Shown here in pieces: positions 15,158 to 22,695 of a stretch of DNA of 25,090 nt (position 1 is its first letter; each line of letters starts with the position of its first letter). The notes under the pieces are model-generated. The model saw only the letters and a program-made list of their open reading frames with translations, did not search any database and had not been told where the DNA came from. A program made the position numbers and the translations under genes. Origin of the DNA: a virus; the IMG/VR virus record IMGVR_UViG_3300037231_000215, positions 1 through 25,090 of that record; one strand, 5' to 3'.

Positions 15158-16051
15158 TCAAAAGGGCGCGACGCGGCTTCGTGGTATAGTAGATCGAGGA
15201 TCCACGCCGGTCATGCCAGTGGCCGGCCTTCCCAATGCTCGTTCCAAATGTTGCACCGTCCATCGTCCAAGTGCCGAACCGTCAATATGTATTGTTGAAA
15301 CAGCTGATCTGGTGCGTTGGAACTGTTCGCTGTCGACAGTCCGATCCCGATCCGGTAAGAATGACTGAGACTGACCAGCATAATCTTGGTTCGAAATTGG
15401 CTGCTCGCCTGCCAGGACGGGAGGCTTGCCCAATGTGACTTTTTTAACCCCGGTGGCGAGCGTGTTCTGTTCCGGGTAGGGCTCAAATTCTCCAACGCGC
15501 TGGTCAAGTGAAAAGACAGACTTCGGCGCGAGTGGATCCGCTTTCTTTGACCTAAATCCGGGGGCGCCCGATCCGGCAATCAGCCAATTTCTCCCCTTAA
15601 GATTTGAAGATTCTTGCCGAACAATGGAATGATGCTCGGTATGTTTTTCGATATTCTGCCGAGGTTTCGCAAGAGGGGCCAAATTCGGTAATGGTCGCCA
15701 CCGTGAGAGACTGCTGGTCGATGCCGCCGCCGCTACCTTGACCTCACGGAGAATGTTGGCCGGACTCGAGCGAAAGCCCGGGGATCTCATTTGGTTAAGC
15801 ATTTGAAGCGACAGTGCTGGGTGGCCGCTCTGCCGTTCCGAAGTGGCGCGTTCGTTTTGGGGCGGCCAAAAGCCTTCTCCTGTCGTCTCCAAATCTGAGG
15901 CTGCTAGTCTGCGGTGTTGCCGGAAAAGTGTCTCCGGAGCCATAAAGCGCCTTGGAAAGTGGAATATCCGCTGTAGACTGAGGAACCAGGCAATGCGTCT
16001 TTGGTCGGCCTTCACCACAGGTGTCAACCTCTCGGTTCTCGTTCGGCCCAC
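15158..16051 (-). CDS. Short protein in tape-measure position; probable truncated or decayed tape measure
   Basis: A 297-aa frame lies between the chaperone and the gpN-like gene, where a tape measure is expected; those are usually 600 aa or more. The last 45 residues (STIHIDGSALGRWTVQHLERALGRP, then TGMTGVDPRST) look like the conserved C-terminal end of such tail proteins. The rest is Arg/Ser/Pro-rich, with no long coiled coil and no hydrophobic segments. The GTG start at 16051 has no ribosome binding site and sits one codon after an in-frame stop. The natural coupled start is the ATG at 16058, overlapping the chaperone stop as ATGA, but that frame ends at 15795 after 87 codons. Either a frameshift near the 5' end or an internal deletion is likely. 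A genuine miniature tape measure is the alternative. Confidence 0.5.
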   Translation of the reverse strand: MGRTRTERLTPVVKADQRRIAWFLSLQRIFHFPRRFMAPETLFRQHRRLAASDLETTGEGFWPPQNERATSERQSGHPALSLQMLNQMRSPGFRSSPANILREVKVAAAASTSSLSRWRPLPNLAPLAKPRQNIEKHTEHHSIVRQESSNLKGRNWLIAGSGAPGFRSKKADPLAPKSVFSLDQRVGEFEPYPEQNTLATGVKKVTLGKPPVLAGEQPISNQDYAGQSQSFLPDRDRTVDSEQFQRTRSAVSTIHIDGSALGRWTVQHLERALGRPATGMTGVDPRSTIPRSRVAPF

Positions 16052-16054
16052 GCG

Positions 16055-16578
16055 TCATCGCGCGCCCGTCGCGGGTTGCGTCCACTCGAACGCCGACCAA
16101 TCAAAAATGTGGCCCCCGAGGGTTCCGAGGGCAATGACATAAGCTGCCCTTTCGGTATCCGAAAGTGAGAACGCAACGTTAAATGGCACCCCGTTCCGAA
16201 CAAGGTACAGACAGTCGATCAGGACTGGGTGCCGGGCAAGTTTCCCACGTTTGCATTCGGATCAGACCCTTCTTGCCGAACTTTGAAGGTGTCGGCGATG
16301 GCCGACAATCCCTCATCGCCCAACCGGTCGATCAAGCTCTCGATTTGCGGTTCAGTCGTCGGTGGGGGCACGGGCACGCCATCGATTTCCAAAACTGAAA
16401 ATGCCAAACCTGCCATGGAAAGCCAAGGTTCATTTTGAGCCAGGACTGGACCGGCAGCTTTGAAAAGCCTCAATGTGTCGAGTGCGGTCAGGCATCGTAG
16501 TACCAGACGCCGGCCCTTCCCGTCGATAACCGAAGCGGTCTTGATAGATTCCCGCACAATGGCCTGCGAAGGAGTCAT
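16055..16578 (-). CDS. Tail assembly chaperone, -1 frameshift fusion product
   Basis: This is the long form of the chaperone. Ribosomes read 113 codons from the ATG at 16578, slip back one base at GGGAAAC (16246-16240), and read 61 more codons to a TGA at 16055, giving 174 aa. The extension has no start of its own. It reads LIDCLYLVRNGVPFNVAFSLSD, then ERAAYVIALGTLGGHIFDWSAFEW, a pattern typical of the downstream chaperone domain in alphaproteobacterial tails (GVPF.VA, A..IALG, G..FDW). As with lambda gpG/gpGT and P2 gpE/E', a fixed ratio of short and long products would guide tail tube assembly on the tape measure. The stop overlaps an ATG (ATGA) for the next gene. Confidence 0.85.
16219..16578 (-). 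CDS. Tail assembly chaperone, short (unshifted) form
   Basis: A 119-aa protein starting in a TGATGA overlap with the tube gene stop. The sequence (TASVIDGKGRRLVLRCLTALDTLRLFKAAGP, then EPWLSMAGLAFSVLEIDGVPVPPPTTEPQIESLIDRLGDEGLSAIADTF) has the features of gpG/gpE-type tail chaperones that follow the tail tube. Translation ends seven codons after the slippery site, so ribosomes that do not shift make this form. It should bind the tape measure and tube subunits during assembly and is absent from the finished tail. Confidence 0.82.
   Translation of the reverse strand: MTPSQAIVRESIKTASVIDGKGRRLVLRCLTALDTLRLFKAAGPVLAQNEPWLSMAGLAFSVLEIDGVPVPPPTTEPQIESLIDRLGDEGLSAIADTFKVRQEGSDPNANVGNLPGTQS
16240..16246 (-). 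promoter_or_regulatory. Programmed -1 ribosomal frameshift site GGGAAAC
   Basis: The zero frame reads GTG GGA AAC, which places G-GGA-AAC as a perfect X-XXY-YYZ heptamer. The -1 frame is open from here to 16055, and its product is family-like. Lambda uses the closely related GGGAAAG in the same gene position. No strong pseudoknot was identified by eye downstream. Confidence 0.88.
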
Positions 16579-17006
16579 CAGATGCGGCGCTTCCGGGTCG
16601 CATAGAATTCGAGCTTCTGTTTTACGCTGGAATCTCCCTTCCAGGCGCCGGCACTGGTCAACTTAAATACCACGCCATCAAATTGGTAGGTCGAAACGGA
16701 GCTATCTGTCTCGGTAACGTATTGATACATCGTACTGGTTTGGTTATCAGTTCCGCTATAAAAATTTTGCTCGAGACCAGAAATGAAGTCATCCAATGCA
16801 GAGGTTCCTCTTTCAACCTCAAAATTTCCTTCCCAGCCCTTCGGAAGTTCGGCGCCAAGCTGGGTCCCATCAAGCCGGCTGATCCGCACCGGGCTCGTGA
16901 GCTGCCGGCTTTCAAAGCCAGTAACGTGGCTAATGTCGACTCGGCCACTGGGGCCCATGACCACAAGTTGAGTGTCCCGGCCTATCGAGAATGCTGTCAG
17001 TGCCAC
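16578..17006 (-). CDS. Tail tube protein
   Basis: A 142-aa protein between the sheath and the chaperone, the size and place of contractile-tail tube proteins. The GTG start at 17006 has TAGGAG nine bases upstream. The sequence is beta-rich throughout, as expected of Hcp-like tube subunits: GFESRQLTSPVRISRLDGTQLGAELPKGWEGNFEVERG, then TYQFDGVVFKLTSAGAWKGDSSVKQKLEFYATRKRR. It would polymerise into the inner tube that carries DNA and holds the gpV spike. The stop overlaps the chaperone ATG. Confidence 0.82.
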   Translation of the reverse strand: MALTAFSIGRDTQLVVMGPSGRVDISHVTGFESRQLTSPVRISRLDGTQLGAELPKGWEGNFEVERGTSALDDFISGLEQNFYSGTDNQTSTMYQYVTETDSSVSTYQFDGVVFKLTSAGAWKGDSSVKQKLEFYATRKRRI

Positions 17007-17017
17007 TGCATGATCTC

Positions 17018-18580
17018 CTAGTTAACTTGACCAGTGGGCAGCGTCTGTACAGATACCTCGACCGTCTGGCCTCCCTCGACATTGACAATGAACCGCTCGT
17101 TGATTGCCTGGTACTGGACTTGAGCATCGGATTGGACATAGCCCAGGCCTGTGCGCGAAAGCGGATTGTTGCTTGCGTCGCAGATGACACTGAATGGTAG
17201 TGAACCATTCGTGCTGCCGAGCAACCCTTGTCCATACATGTTGTTTAGAAACGACAATTGAGTTGATCGGATTTGCTGGAACAGGTTGCTGTTGATTACC
17301 TGCCCGACATATTGGCCCATGCCGGCGGCCAACGTCTCGGCGATATAGTTGGTTAGTCGCGTGTAGTTATCTCCATCTATGGCTGCGTTCGACGACGTAT
17401 TGTTCCCGCCACGGACGCCCCAATACGACCCACCCGGCTGAGGATTGCAGATCAGATCGAGGCCGGCACCGAGAAGCGCACTGAGGTCAGCGGATGCGTA
17501 TGTCGTGTTCTGACCGGAACCAGGGGTCCCGGTCCGTTGGCTGCCTATGACTCCGTAGATCTGCTTATTGAGGCTGGACTGTTCCGGCGATAGATTTGCC
17601 AGGCGACCGGCTGCGAAGCCTTGCGGTGAGACAAGGCGGACAGTGTTATTTACCTGATCAGACCACCATAACCAGTCACCAAACATAAGTTTTGCGCCAT
17701 AGCTGTCCAACCCTGCTGCTGCCTTGGTCGTAACGGCATTCGTGATGGTGTCACCAGCTGGCGTTGTGAGGATCATGTACATCCCCTCGTCCAACCCGAA
17801 CCCCGCCTGAGTCGTCCAGGTCGTGCAATCGTCGCAATCCGCGAGCACCCCGAGACCACAGCCCTGTCCCCGCAATGCATACATTCCAGTGCGACTGGAG
17901 ACGTCCGCACCCACCAGTTGACTGCTGCCAACCTGTGTCGCTCCGTCCGACCCGGCGCCCGAGGATCCCAAGGTTAATGAGAATGGTGCCGGCGAAGCGG
18001 TCGTCCCACCCGCGCTGGCGACGATGAGGAGAGATGGCCCGCGCTGTGGCCCGAGGCCCATATTGACTGCGGCCGCCAAACCCGCCCAAAAAGCCGCTCC
18101 ATTACCGACCAGTCCGTCGTACATCTCGGGAACAAATCCAGGAAGTAGTACCGTAAGAACCCATGTATTGGGCTGGCTGCCTGCTCCAAGAGTTAGTGTG
18201 ATATTGTTGCCAAGAGAGCCGGTGTAGATCGCAGTGAAGCTTGCATTCGACCCTGGGACCGTAGTATATGCTGCCGCGTCGGTGCCGTCGGTCACGCGCA
18301 CGCAGCGGAAATTTTGAGCGCCCTGTTGGACCGCGGTTGCCACCTGAGTCCCCAGATCGTATTTTCGCGGTACAATTGACCCAAACTGCTGTGCATAATC
18401 GGCCATCGTCGCAACGATTGCGGGTTCGTCGACGGGGCCCCAGGATGCGGTCCCAACGATACCGACTATGTTGGTCGGGACTCCGTTCAAAACCAAATTT
18501 TGGGGCGGAACGATCTGTACGTACAGACCCGGCACAATTAGCGATGTCGTATTGACGCTGCCTTGCTGAGAGATTGGCAC
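17018..18580 (-). CDS. Contractile tail sheath protein
   Basis: A 520-aa protein. The N-terminus (SLIVPGLYVQIVPPQNLVLNGVPTNIVGIVGTASWGP) is the classic sheath opening: PG-YV, then GVPT, then a GP-rich turn. The C-terminus (YVQSDAQVQYQAINERFIVNVEGGQTVEVSV) is the typical domain ending in the arm that links neighbouring subunits. A variable middle domain occupies about residues 100-330. The start is GTG at 18580 with AAAGG nine bases upstream, inside the end of the small upstream gene. The sheath identifies the particle as myovirus-like. The gene is full length and uninterrupted. Confidence 0.92.
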   Translation of the reverse strand: MPISQQGSVNTTSLIVPGLYVQIVPPQNLVLNGVPTNIVGIVGTASWGPVDEPAIVATMADYAQQFGSIVPRKYDLGTQVATAVQQGAQNFRCVRVTDGTDAAAYTTVPGSNASFTAIYTGSLGNNITLTLGAGSQPNTWVLTVLLPGFVPEMYDGLVGNGAAFWAGLAAAVNMGLGPQRGPSLLIVASAGGTTASPAPFSLTLGSSGAGSDGATQVGSSQLVGADVSSRTGMYALRGQGCGLGVLADCDDCTTWTTQAGFGLDEGMYMILTTPAGDTITNAVTTKAAAGLDSYGAKLMFGDWLWWSDQVNNTVRLVSPQGFAAGRLANLSPEQSSLNKQIYGVIGSQRTGTPGSGQNTTYASADLSALLGAGLDLICNPQPGGSYWGVRGGNNTSSNAAIDGDNYTRLTNYIAETLAAGMGQYVGQVINSNLFQQIRSTQLSFLNNMYGQGLLGSTNGSLPFSVICDASNNPLSRTGLGYVQSDAQVQYQAINERFIVNVEGGQTVEVSVQTLPTGQVN

Positions 18581-18585
18581 GAGGA

Positions 18586-18735
18586 CTAACCTTTCAACGT
18601 TGAGGGTAGCGCAACCTTCGTGACGAATTTTTTGTATTCGGTGGAAAGTATATCGCTTATTTTCGTAAAATCAGCAATAATGTCGCCTCGAATGAAGTTA
18701 AGAAATGGCTTCGTAACCACTAAGTGGTGTGTCAT
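18586..18735 (-). CDS. Small conserved-looking phage protein upstream of sheath (49 aa)
   Basis: A 49-aa ORF fills the gap between the neck gene and the sheath. It starts at ATG 18735, 9 bases after the previous stop, and ends five bases before the sheath GTG. The sheath ribosome binding site, AAAGG, is inside its last codons. The sequence MTHHLVVTKPFLNFIRGDIIADF, followed by a short helix (KISDILSTEYKKFVTKV), fits a recurring small-protein pattern in Mu-like and alphaproteobacterial phages: V..PF....RGD.I.D. The function of such proteins is unknown; position suggests head-tail joining. Its snug fit in the operon supports a real gene. Confidence 0.68.
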   Translation of the reverse strand: MTHHLVVTKPFLNFIRGDIIADFTKISDILSTEYKKFVTKVALPSTLKG

Positions 18736-18744
18736 GGTGAATAC

Positions 18745-19554
18745 CTAACCATATGTAATATTTTCATTTAAATCGGAAGCGCCAAAAAGCATCGATGGCT
18801 GCCGGAGGATCGTGACGGTTGGATATTCGACCGTATAAACCAAGTCCCGGCGATATAGCAAAGCATTCTGGGCCTGATCATAGCTGGTGGTGTTTCGATA
18901 GACCACCCGTGCGTTAGTGGAATCTGAAAGAGCCAGGAAACTCATTTGATCGATGGCAGCGTCGATAGCAGCGGCGATCGAATCCCGGATTTGCGGGGTT
19001 GGACACCAACAGATGATTCGCACATCCTTTTCTTGGCGGCGACTTTCGAAGGACGTAGAATTGTCGCAAACGACCCGAATTGAGATCGAACCTGCGCCCG
19101 GCACCGTAACGGCAAAACCCTGTGCGGTCGCCGGACGATTCGCCTGAATTAATCGACTGATGTTTGAGGCTATAAGCCCTGGGCTATCACCTGCCTGAAC
19201 TCGGTAGGCATAAGCAGCACCGTCGATTAGTGCGCCAATTGCGTCTCCGACGGAGGGAATACCGGATATGGTGATGGTCTGTCCTGCCGCACTGGCTGTC
19301 ACCCCCGGCTCTGACAATGTGGTCTGCCACTCAGGAAGATATCGGGTAGTGGTTCGTCCGAAATCGTTGTCGGTCACGACTGTGATATTGACTGAGCCTG
19401 CGCTGAGATCGGTGTTCAGAGTGGCAGAGTTCGGCCAACCGCGATAGATGCGACAAAGCACGCCAATGATGCTGGACTGAGAAGAACCCGACGGATATAT
19501 GACCGATGTGAGATTGTTTGCGACCGCCTGCTCAACCTCCGAGATATCGGCCAT
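18745..19554 (-). CDS. Neck / tail-completion protein (hypothetical)
   Basis: A 269-aa protein encoded between the connectors and the sheath. The first 30 residues (MADISEVEQAVANNLTSVIYP) and the last part (STNARVVYRNTTSYDQAQNALLYRRDLVYTVEYPTV) resemble tail-terminator or tail-completion proteins: a helix at each end and a beta sheet ending in a Y..EY.T motif. A beta-rich insert occupies about residues 60-165. Its place directly before the sheath suits a protein that stops tube growth and joins the tail to the head. Specific family not recognised. Confidence 0.5.
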   Translation of the reverse strand: MADISEVEQAVANNLTSVIYPSGSSQSSIIGVLCRIYRGWPNSATLNTDLSAGSVNITVVTDNDFGRTTTRYLPEWQTTLSEPGVTASAAGQTITISGIPSVGDAIGALIDGAAYAYRVQAGDSPGLIASNISRLIQANRPATAQGFAVTVPGAGSISIRVVCDNSTSFESRRQEKDVRIICWCPTPQIRDSIAAAIDAAIDQMSFLALSDSTNARVVYRNTTSYDQAQNALLYRRDLVYTVEYPTVTILRQPSMLFGASDLNENITYG

Positions 19555-20202
19555 CTACGTTGTTGCCATCTTCGCGCTTATTCGCCATCCTAGGTCAGTC
19601 AGTTCGGATCCCACAACGATCGCGGTTCGACGCAGATCGTCCGTTACCAGGTCGCCCGGCGATAGTAAGATATGGGCGACGGCGGGAAGTAGGATGTTCC
19701 AAAATGGAATGGCCTGATCCGTGGGCAAATCGGTCACTGAACTGCTTGATCGATTTTCACCGAGTACGCTCGCCGGCCATTCGTTCATCAACATCACCGA
19801 ACCGCCTGGTGTGTAGCCGCCATATGCGTTGCTGGCGGTACTCGTCTGGAGGTTTGGGCGCACGATGGAGATAACACGATTGGTCTTGACACACAAAACG
19901 GGCAGGAGAGGAATTTGTGATGCCACGAAAAATATTTTTGTATCGAGGACAATATAGTCGCCGGATTGGGTATAGCTGGCGTCAAAAATTCCATGCCAGA
20001 GTGCTTCGCCATAGACATTTGTTCGACCTTCATTGCCTTTGGCGGAAAAAAATGTCGCGGGTAATCTGAGAAACCGGTTCTGATTATCCAGTGGGGTGAG
20101 CGGCCCCTTGGGTCGGAACGCATCCGCGGACTGACCGACATGCCGTGCGGACAATCCTAGGCCCAAATAGAGGCGATCTTGTAACTTTCGGCCGTTCATC
20201 AT
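19555..20202 (-). CDS. Head-tail joining region protein (hypothetical)
   Basis: A 215-aa protein whose ATG abuts the stop of the preceding connector gene (TAAATG), so translation is likely coupled. No catalytic motif or membrane segment is visible. The sequence mixes basic helical parts (MMNGRKLQDRLYLGLGLSARHVGQSADAFRPKGPLTPL) with beta-rich ones, the latter including PLLPVLCVKTNRVISIVRPN. Similar proteins of about 200 aa commonly sit between connector and terminator genes in alphaproteobacterial phages. A role in the neck is inferred only from position. Confidence 0.45.
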   Translation of the reverse strand: MMNGRKLQDRLYLGLGLSARHVGQSADAFRPKGPLTPLDNQNRFLRLPATFFSAKGNEGRTNVYGEALWHGIFDASYTQSGDYIVLDTKIFFVASQIPLLPVLCVKTNRVISIVRPNLQTSTASNAYGGYTPGGSVMLMNEWPASVLGENRSSSSVTDLPTDQAIPFWNILLPAVAHILLSPGDLVTDDLRRTAIVVGSELTDLGWRISAKMATT

Positions 20203-20583
20203 TTAAACAGTCAACGATGCAGTGCCGCTTGAGAGGGCCGGACCTGTTGGCACGCCGAGGAAACCGCAAAGCCGCCGGCGCCACTCGTCGAAAAGGCGAA
20301 GCCTGTCGGTCAATTCATTTTTATTCCTTGTCCATATCGACGCCTGATCAGTATCCAGATTGTCGGATGCTGCGGGAACAGCCAATTCGATTACGGCCAG
20401 GTTGCCCAGATAGCGGCGCGCGATTGTGATCTCGGAGTCCGACAAATTTGTCAGACGAAACTCGAGAAGGCCGTAGCCCTGAAAGAAGCGCCACGATTGC
20501 ATCCCGGTGGGTGTCGCTCCATACGCAGGATACCCGCAATAGCGACGGATATCCACCTTTTCGGCGTCGGTTAGCGGGTTCAA
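20203..20583 (-). CDS. Head-tail connector / adaptor-like protein
   Basis: A 126-aa protein starting at TTG in a four-base overlap with the preceding stop (TTGA). LTDAEKVDIRRYCGYPAYG opens it, then mostly helical sequence with SDSEITIARRYLGNLAVIELAVP and DELTDR-type helix (NKNELTDRLRLFDEWRRRLCGFLGV). Size, helical content and location two genes after the capsid fit the gp6/gp15-like adaptors that dock under the portal ring. The family is a positional inference supported by the helical pattern. Confidence 0.5.
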   Translation of the reverse strand: MNPLTDAEKVDIRRYCGYPAYGATPTGMQSWRFFQGYGLLEFRLTNLSDSEITIARRYLGNLAVIELAVPAASDNLDTDQASIWTRNKNELTDRLRLFDEWRRRLCGFLGVPTGPALSSGTASLTV

Positions 20584-20888
20584 AGGAATGAGCCGTCGCC
20601 ACGGCTGAATAGGATGGTTCCCGATCCCGAAGGCGAAATCGCAGCTACATATGAGATCAAACTATTGACCGACAGGATCAACCTGCTGGTTGCCAAAATC
20701 GGCATGTCAGCGGTGGAAGCTATGACAGTCGAGTCCGAACCGAATTTGATATACGCGAGCGCGCTCGTGGTGTTAGTGACGACGACCGAATCACCACCAC
20801 CCGACAGCGGTGCATTTGCGGAGACGCTGCCCACCGATACGCTGATGGTACCGGTCGGGCGGAATGGACTTACGGAACCTAACGGCAT
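20580..20888 (-). CDS. Small capsid-associated protein (possible decoration or head-fibre protein)
   Basis: A 102-aa, Ser/Val-rich, all-beta-looking protein directly after the major capsid gene: MPLGSVSPFRPTGTISVSVGSVSANAP, then SVVVTNTTSALAYIKFGSDSTV. The TNTTSALAYIKFG stretch resembles small beta-sandwich proteins often encoded beside capsid genes. It has no signal peptide and no catalytic motif. A capsid decoration role is inferred from place, size and composition. Confidence 0.45.
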   Translation of the reverse strand: MPLGSVSPFRPTGTISVSVGSVSANAPLSGGGDSVVVTNTTSALAYIKFGSDSTVIASTADMPILATSRLILSVNSLISYVAAISPSGSGTILFSRGDGSFL

Positions 20889-20912
20889 ACTGATTGTACT
20901 CTTTTATCGCAT

Positions 20913-22235
20913 TTAGCCAATGTGTTCCACGATCACAGCGCGCTTGTAAGCAGCGTTGGTGGCGGTTGGCACCGTTGTCGGGTTGGTGGTGGTATCCGAT
21001 GGGGCACAGAACCCGCCGATCCAGTACCAAGACTGTGCGATGATTTGCTGCAAACGATCGATTGCCTCACGGGTGACCATAGCGATCCCATCTATCATGT
21101 TGATAATCGAATCCGCTGGTGCAACGTCCGTAGCTGCGATGCCGGCAAAATCTCCCTCAATCAAGGCCCCTTGACCACAAATCACCGGCCGTCGGATCAT
21201 CAGGCCGGACAATGTTGGATGCGCCTGAACGAATGCCTCGGTGGTCGGAACGAAGCGAAGGCCTAAGAAGTCGTTCGTCATGCCTTTTTTGAAGACCTGG
21301 TTGGCCGAGGTCGCGCCCTGGAAGAGCTGCTTGAAGTCCGGGTCGGCAAAGAGTTGGCGAGAGGAAACAGGATCGAGATAACAGTTATAAGCACCATCGA
21401 TTTCGGGAACCGCGTTCAAACGAAGTTTGGCAACCGCATCAAGAAGATTAGACATCGTCAGCGTATCGGACGCTGTGATTAGGGAACTGTTCCCGCGCTG
21501 CGATGGACGTACGATAGTCGCGGCGCTCGCGGCGCTAACCGTATTGCCGGCGGTCCCATCGCCTACCGTGACATTACCGGACAACGTAAGGACGCCCGAC
21601 ACACCATTCGGTGCCGTGGATACGTTCGTGGTATCTATTGCGACGCTGACGAGTGTATAGGCATCCGATCCGATAGTGACCGTCATCGGCGCGCTGCTGC
21701 TGACAGCCTGTTGGATACCGTTGACAAATACAGTCAGAAAGCCGCGAACATCGTCGACTGCGACGGCCGGGCCCGCACTCGCGAGCGTGGTGCGGACGCG
21801 GGTATTGCCACCCAGATACGCCCCGAACAGTGCGTTCCGGCTCAGTTCATCCAGGCTGCGGGCCGCCTGTTCGCCGTTCACATAGGCGTTTTGCAAAAAC
21901 TGCGATGCGATGCCTACTCTTTCGGTCACGACGTTGAGGTCGGTCGTCGCGGCGTAGAGATTGATGGAGATTGTATATTGCTCGACGCCCCATGTGGTGG
22001 GGCTCAGACCATTGTCGAAGTTGGTATTCGTTGCCGGTGCCAGCGGCGTTGTTACCGACGGCTTCAGTCCGGCTCGGGTCTTGGTCAGCGTTTCACCAAT
22101 ACCAACTGCCACTGTAACGCGATCGGCACAAGCGCGGTAACCGAGCCGTGATCGCAATGCCTGCGCGAATTCGCGCTCAAGAAAGCCCTGCTGAATAATC
22201 GGTTGAAGCGAAACGGGAAAATTTTGAATACCCAT
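20913..22235 (-). CDS. Major capsid protein
   Basis: About 440 aa from the ATG at 22235, with AGGACG upstream; a TTG three bases earlier is also possible. The core has HK97-fold capsid character: NFPVSLQPIIQQGFLEREFAQALRSRLGYRACADR at the N-terminus, a long helix with SQFLQNAYVNGEQAARSLDELSRNALFGAYLGG, then PVSSRQLFADPDFKQLFQGA. No protease precedes it and no delta domain is evident, so maturation probably uses the separate scaffold-like protein upstream. Residues about 145-250 are a Val/Thr/Ser-rich beta domain that looks inserted into the fold (see findings). The C-terminal residues include DGIAMVTREAIDRLQQIIAQSWYW. Confidence 0.85.
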   Translation of the reverse strand: MGIQNFPVSLQPIIQQGFLEREFAQALRSRLGYRACADRVTVAVGIGETLTKTRAGLKPSVTTPLAPATNTNFDNGLSPTTWGVEQYTISINLYAATTDLNVVTERVGIASQFLQNAYVNGEQAARSLDELSRNALFGAYLGGNTRVRTTLASAGPAVAVDDVRGFLTVFVNGIQQAVSSSAPMTVTIGSDAYTLVSVAIDTTNVSTAPNGVSGVLTLSGNVTVGDGTAGNTVSAASAATIVRPSQRGNSSLITASDTLTMSNLLDAVAKLRLNAVPEIDGAYNCYLDPVSSRQLFADPDFKQLFQGATSANQVFKKGMTNDFLGLRFVPTTEAFVQAHPTLSGLMIRRPVICGQGALIEGDFAGIAATDVAPADSIINMIDGIAMVTREAIDRLQQIIAQSWYWIGGFCAPSDTTTNPTTVPTATNAAYKRAVIVEHIG

Positions 22236-22283
22236 CAATCGTCCTATCTAAAATCTGTGACCGTCGTCTGATGCGGCGAGCAA

Positions 22284-22694
22284 TCAGAATTGGTATTTTG
22301 TTACTGCGGTCCGGGCCGCAGCATATTCTTCGTCTGTCATTTCCAATGCCGTCTTCTGCCGAGCAGGCTGTGACGTCGGTGCGATGGCCGCACTCGATGA
22401 GGATGCTACCCCAAACAACCATGGTTTGGTTCGTCGGAGATCGTCCATCAGCTTGCGGCCACCGATTATTTTGTCGTCATTGCCTAGCCGAACAGTCGAG
22501 ATGTCGATCAGCCTCAATCCATCCAGATCGATCATTCCCGCTCGGACTGCTTCGGTCCGCAAGTTTGCTACAACGAGACGGGACTGAAATTCGTCCCGTA
22601 ATTTGGTGATATCTTCGGACTCCGTCGCCGGTTGCTCGTCCAGAGTATCTCCCAGTTCGGAGGCCGGTTGCGCGTCATGCAATTCATCATCCAT
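22284..22694 (-). CDS. Capsid scaffold-like protein
   Basis: About 136 aa if begun at the ATG at 22694, two bases after the portal stop; in-frame starts at 22715 and 22748 would overlap the portal gene. The N-terminal part is acidic (MDDELHDAQPASELGDTLDEQ). A helix follows (SEDITKLRDEFQSRLVVANLRTEAVRAGMIDLDGLRLID), then LMDDLRRTKPWLFG and a disordered Ala/Ser/Gln stretch. It ends in a basic helix (YAAARTAVTKYQF). Small acidic helical proteins with the AVRAGMIDLDGL and KPWLFG patterns are encoded between portal and capsid in many alphaproteobacterial phages and are taken to be scaffolds. Confidence 0.68.
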   Translation of the reverse strand: MDDELHDAQPASELGDTLDEQPATESEDITKLRDEFQSRLVVANLRTEAVRAGMIDLDGLRLIDISTVRLGNDDKIIGGRKLMDDLRRTKPWLFGVASSSSAAIAPTSQPARQKTALEMTDEEYAAARTAVTKYQF

Positions 22695-22695
22695 T

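Noticed and set aside
15795-16100. 101-codon minus frame (87 codons from the ATGA-coupled ATG at 16058) as a separate gene
   Set aside because: It overlaps the 297-codon frame and resembles nothing known. It is kept only as evidence of a frameshift at the tape-measure start.
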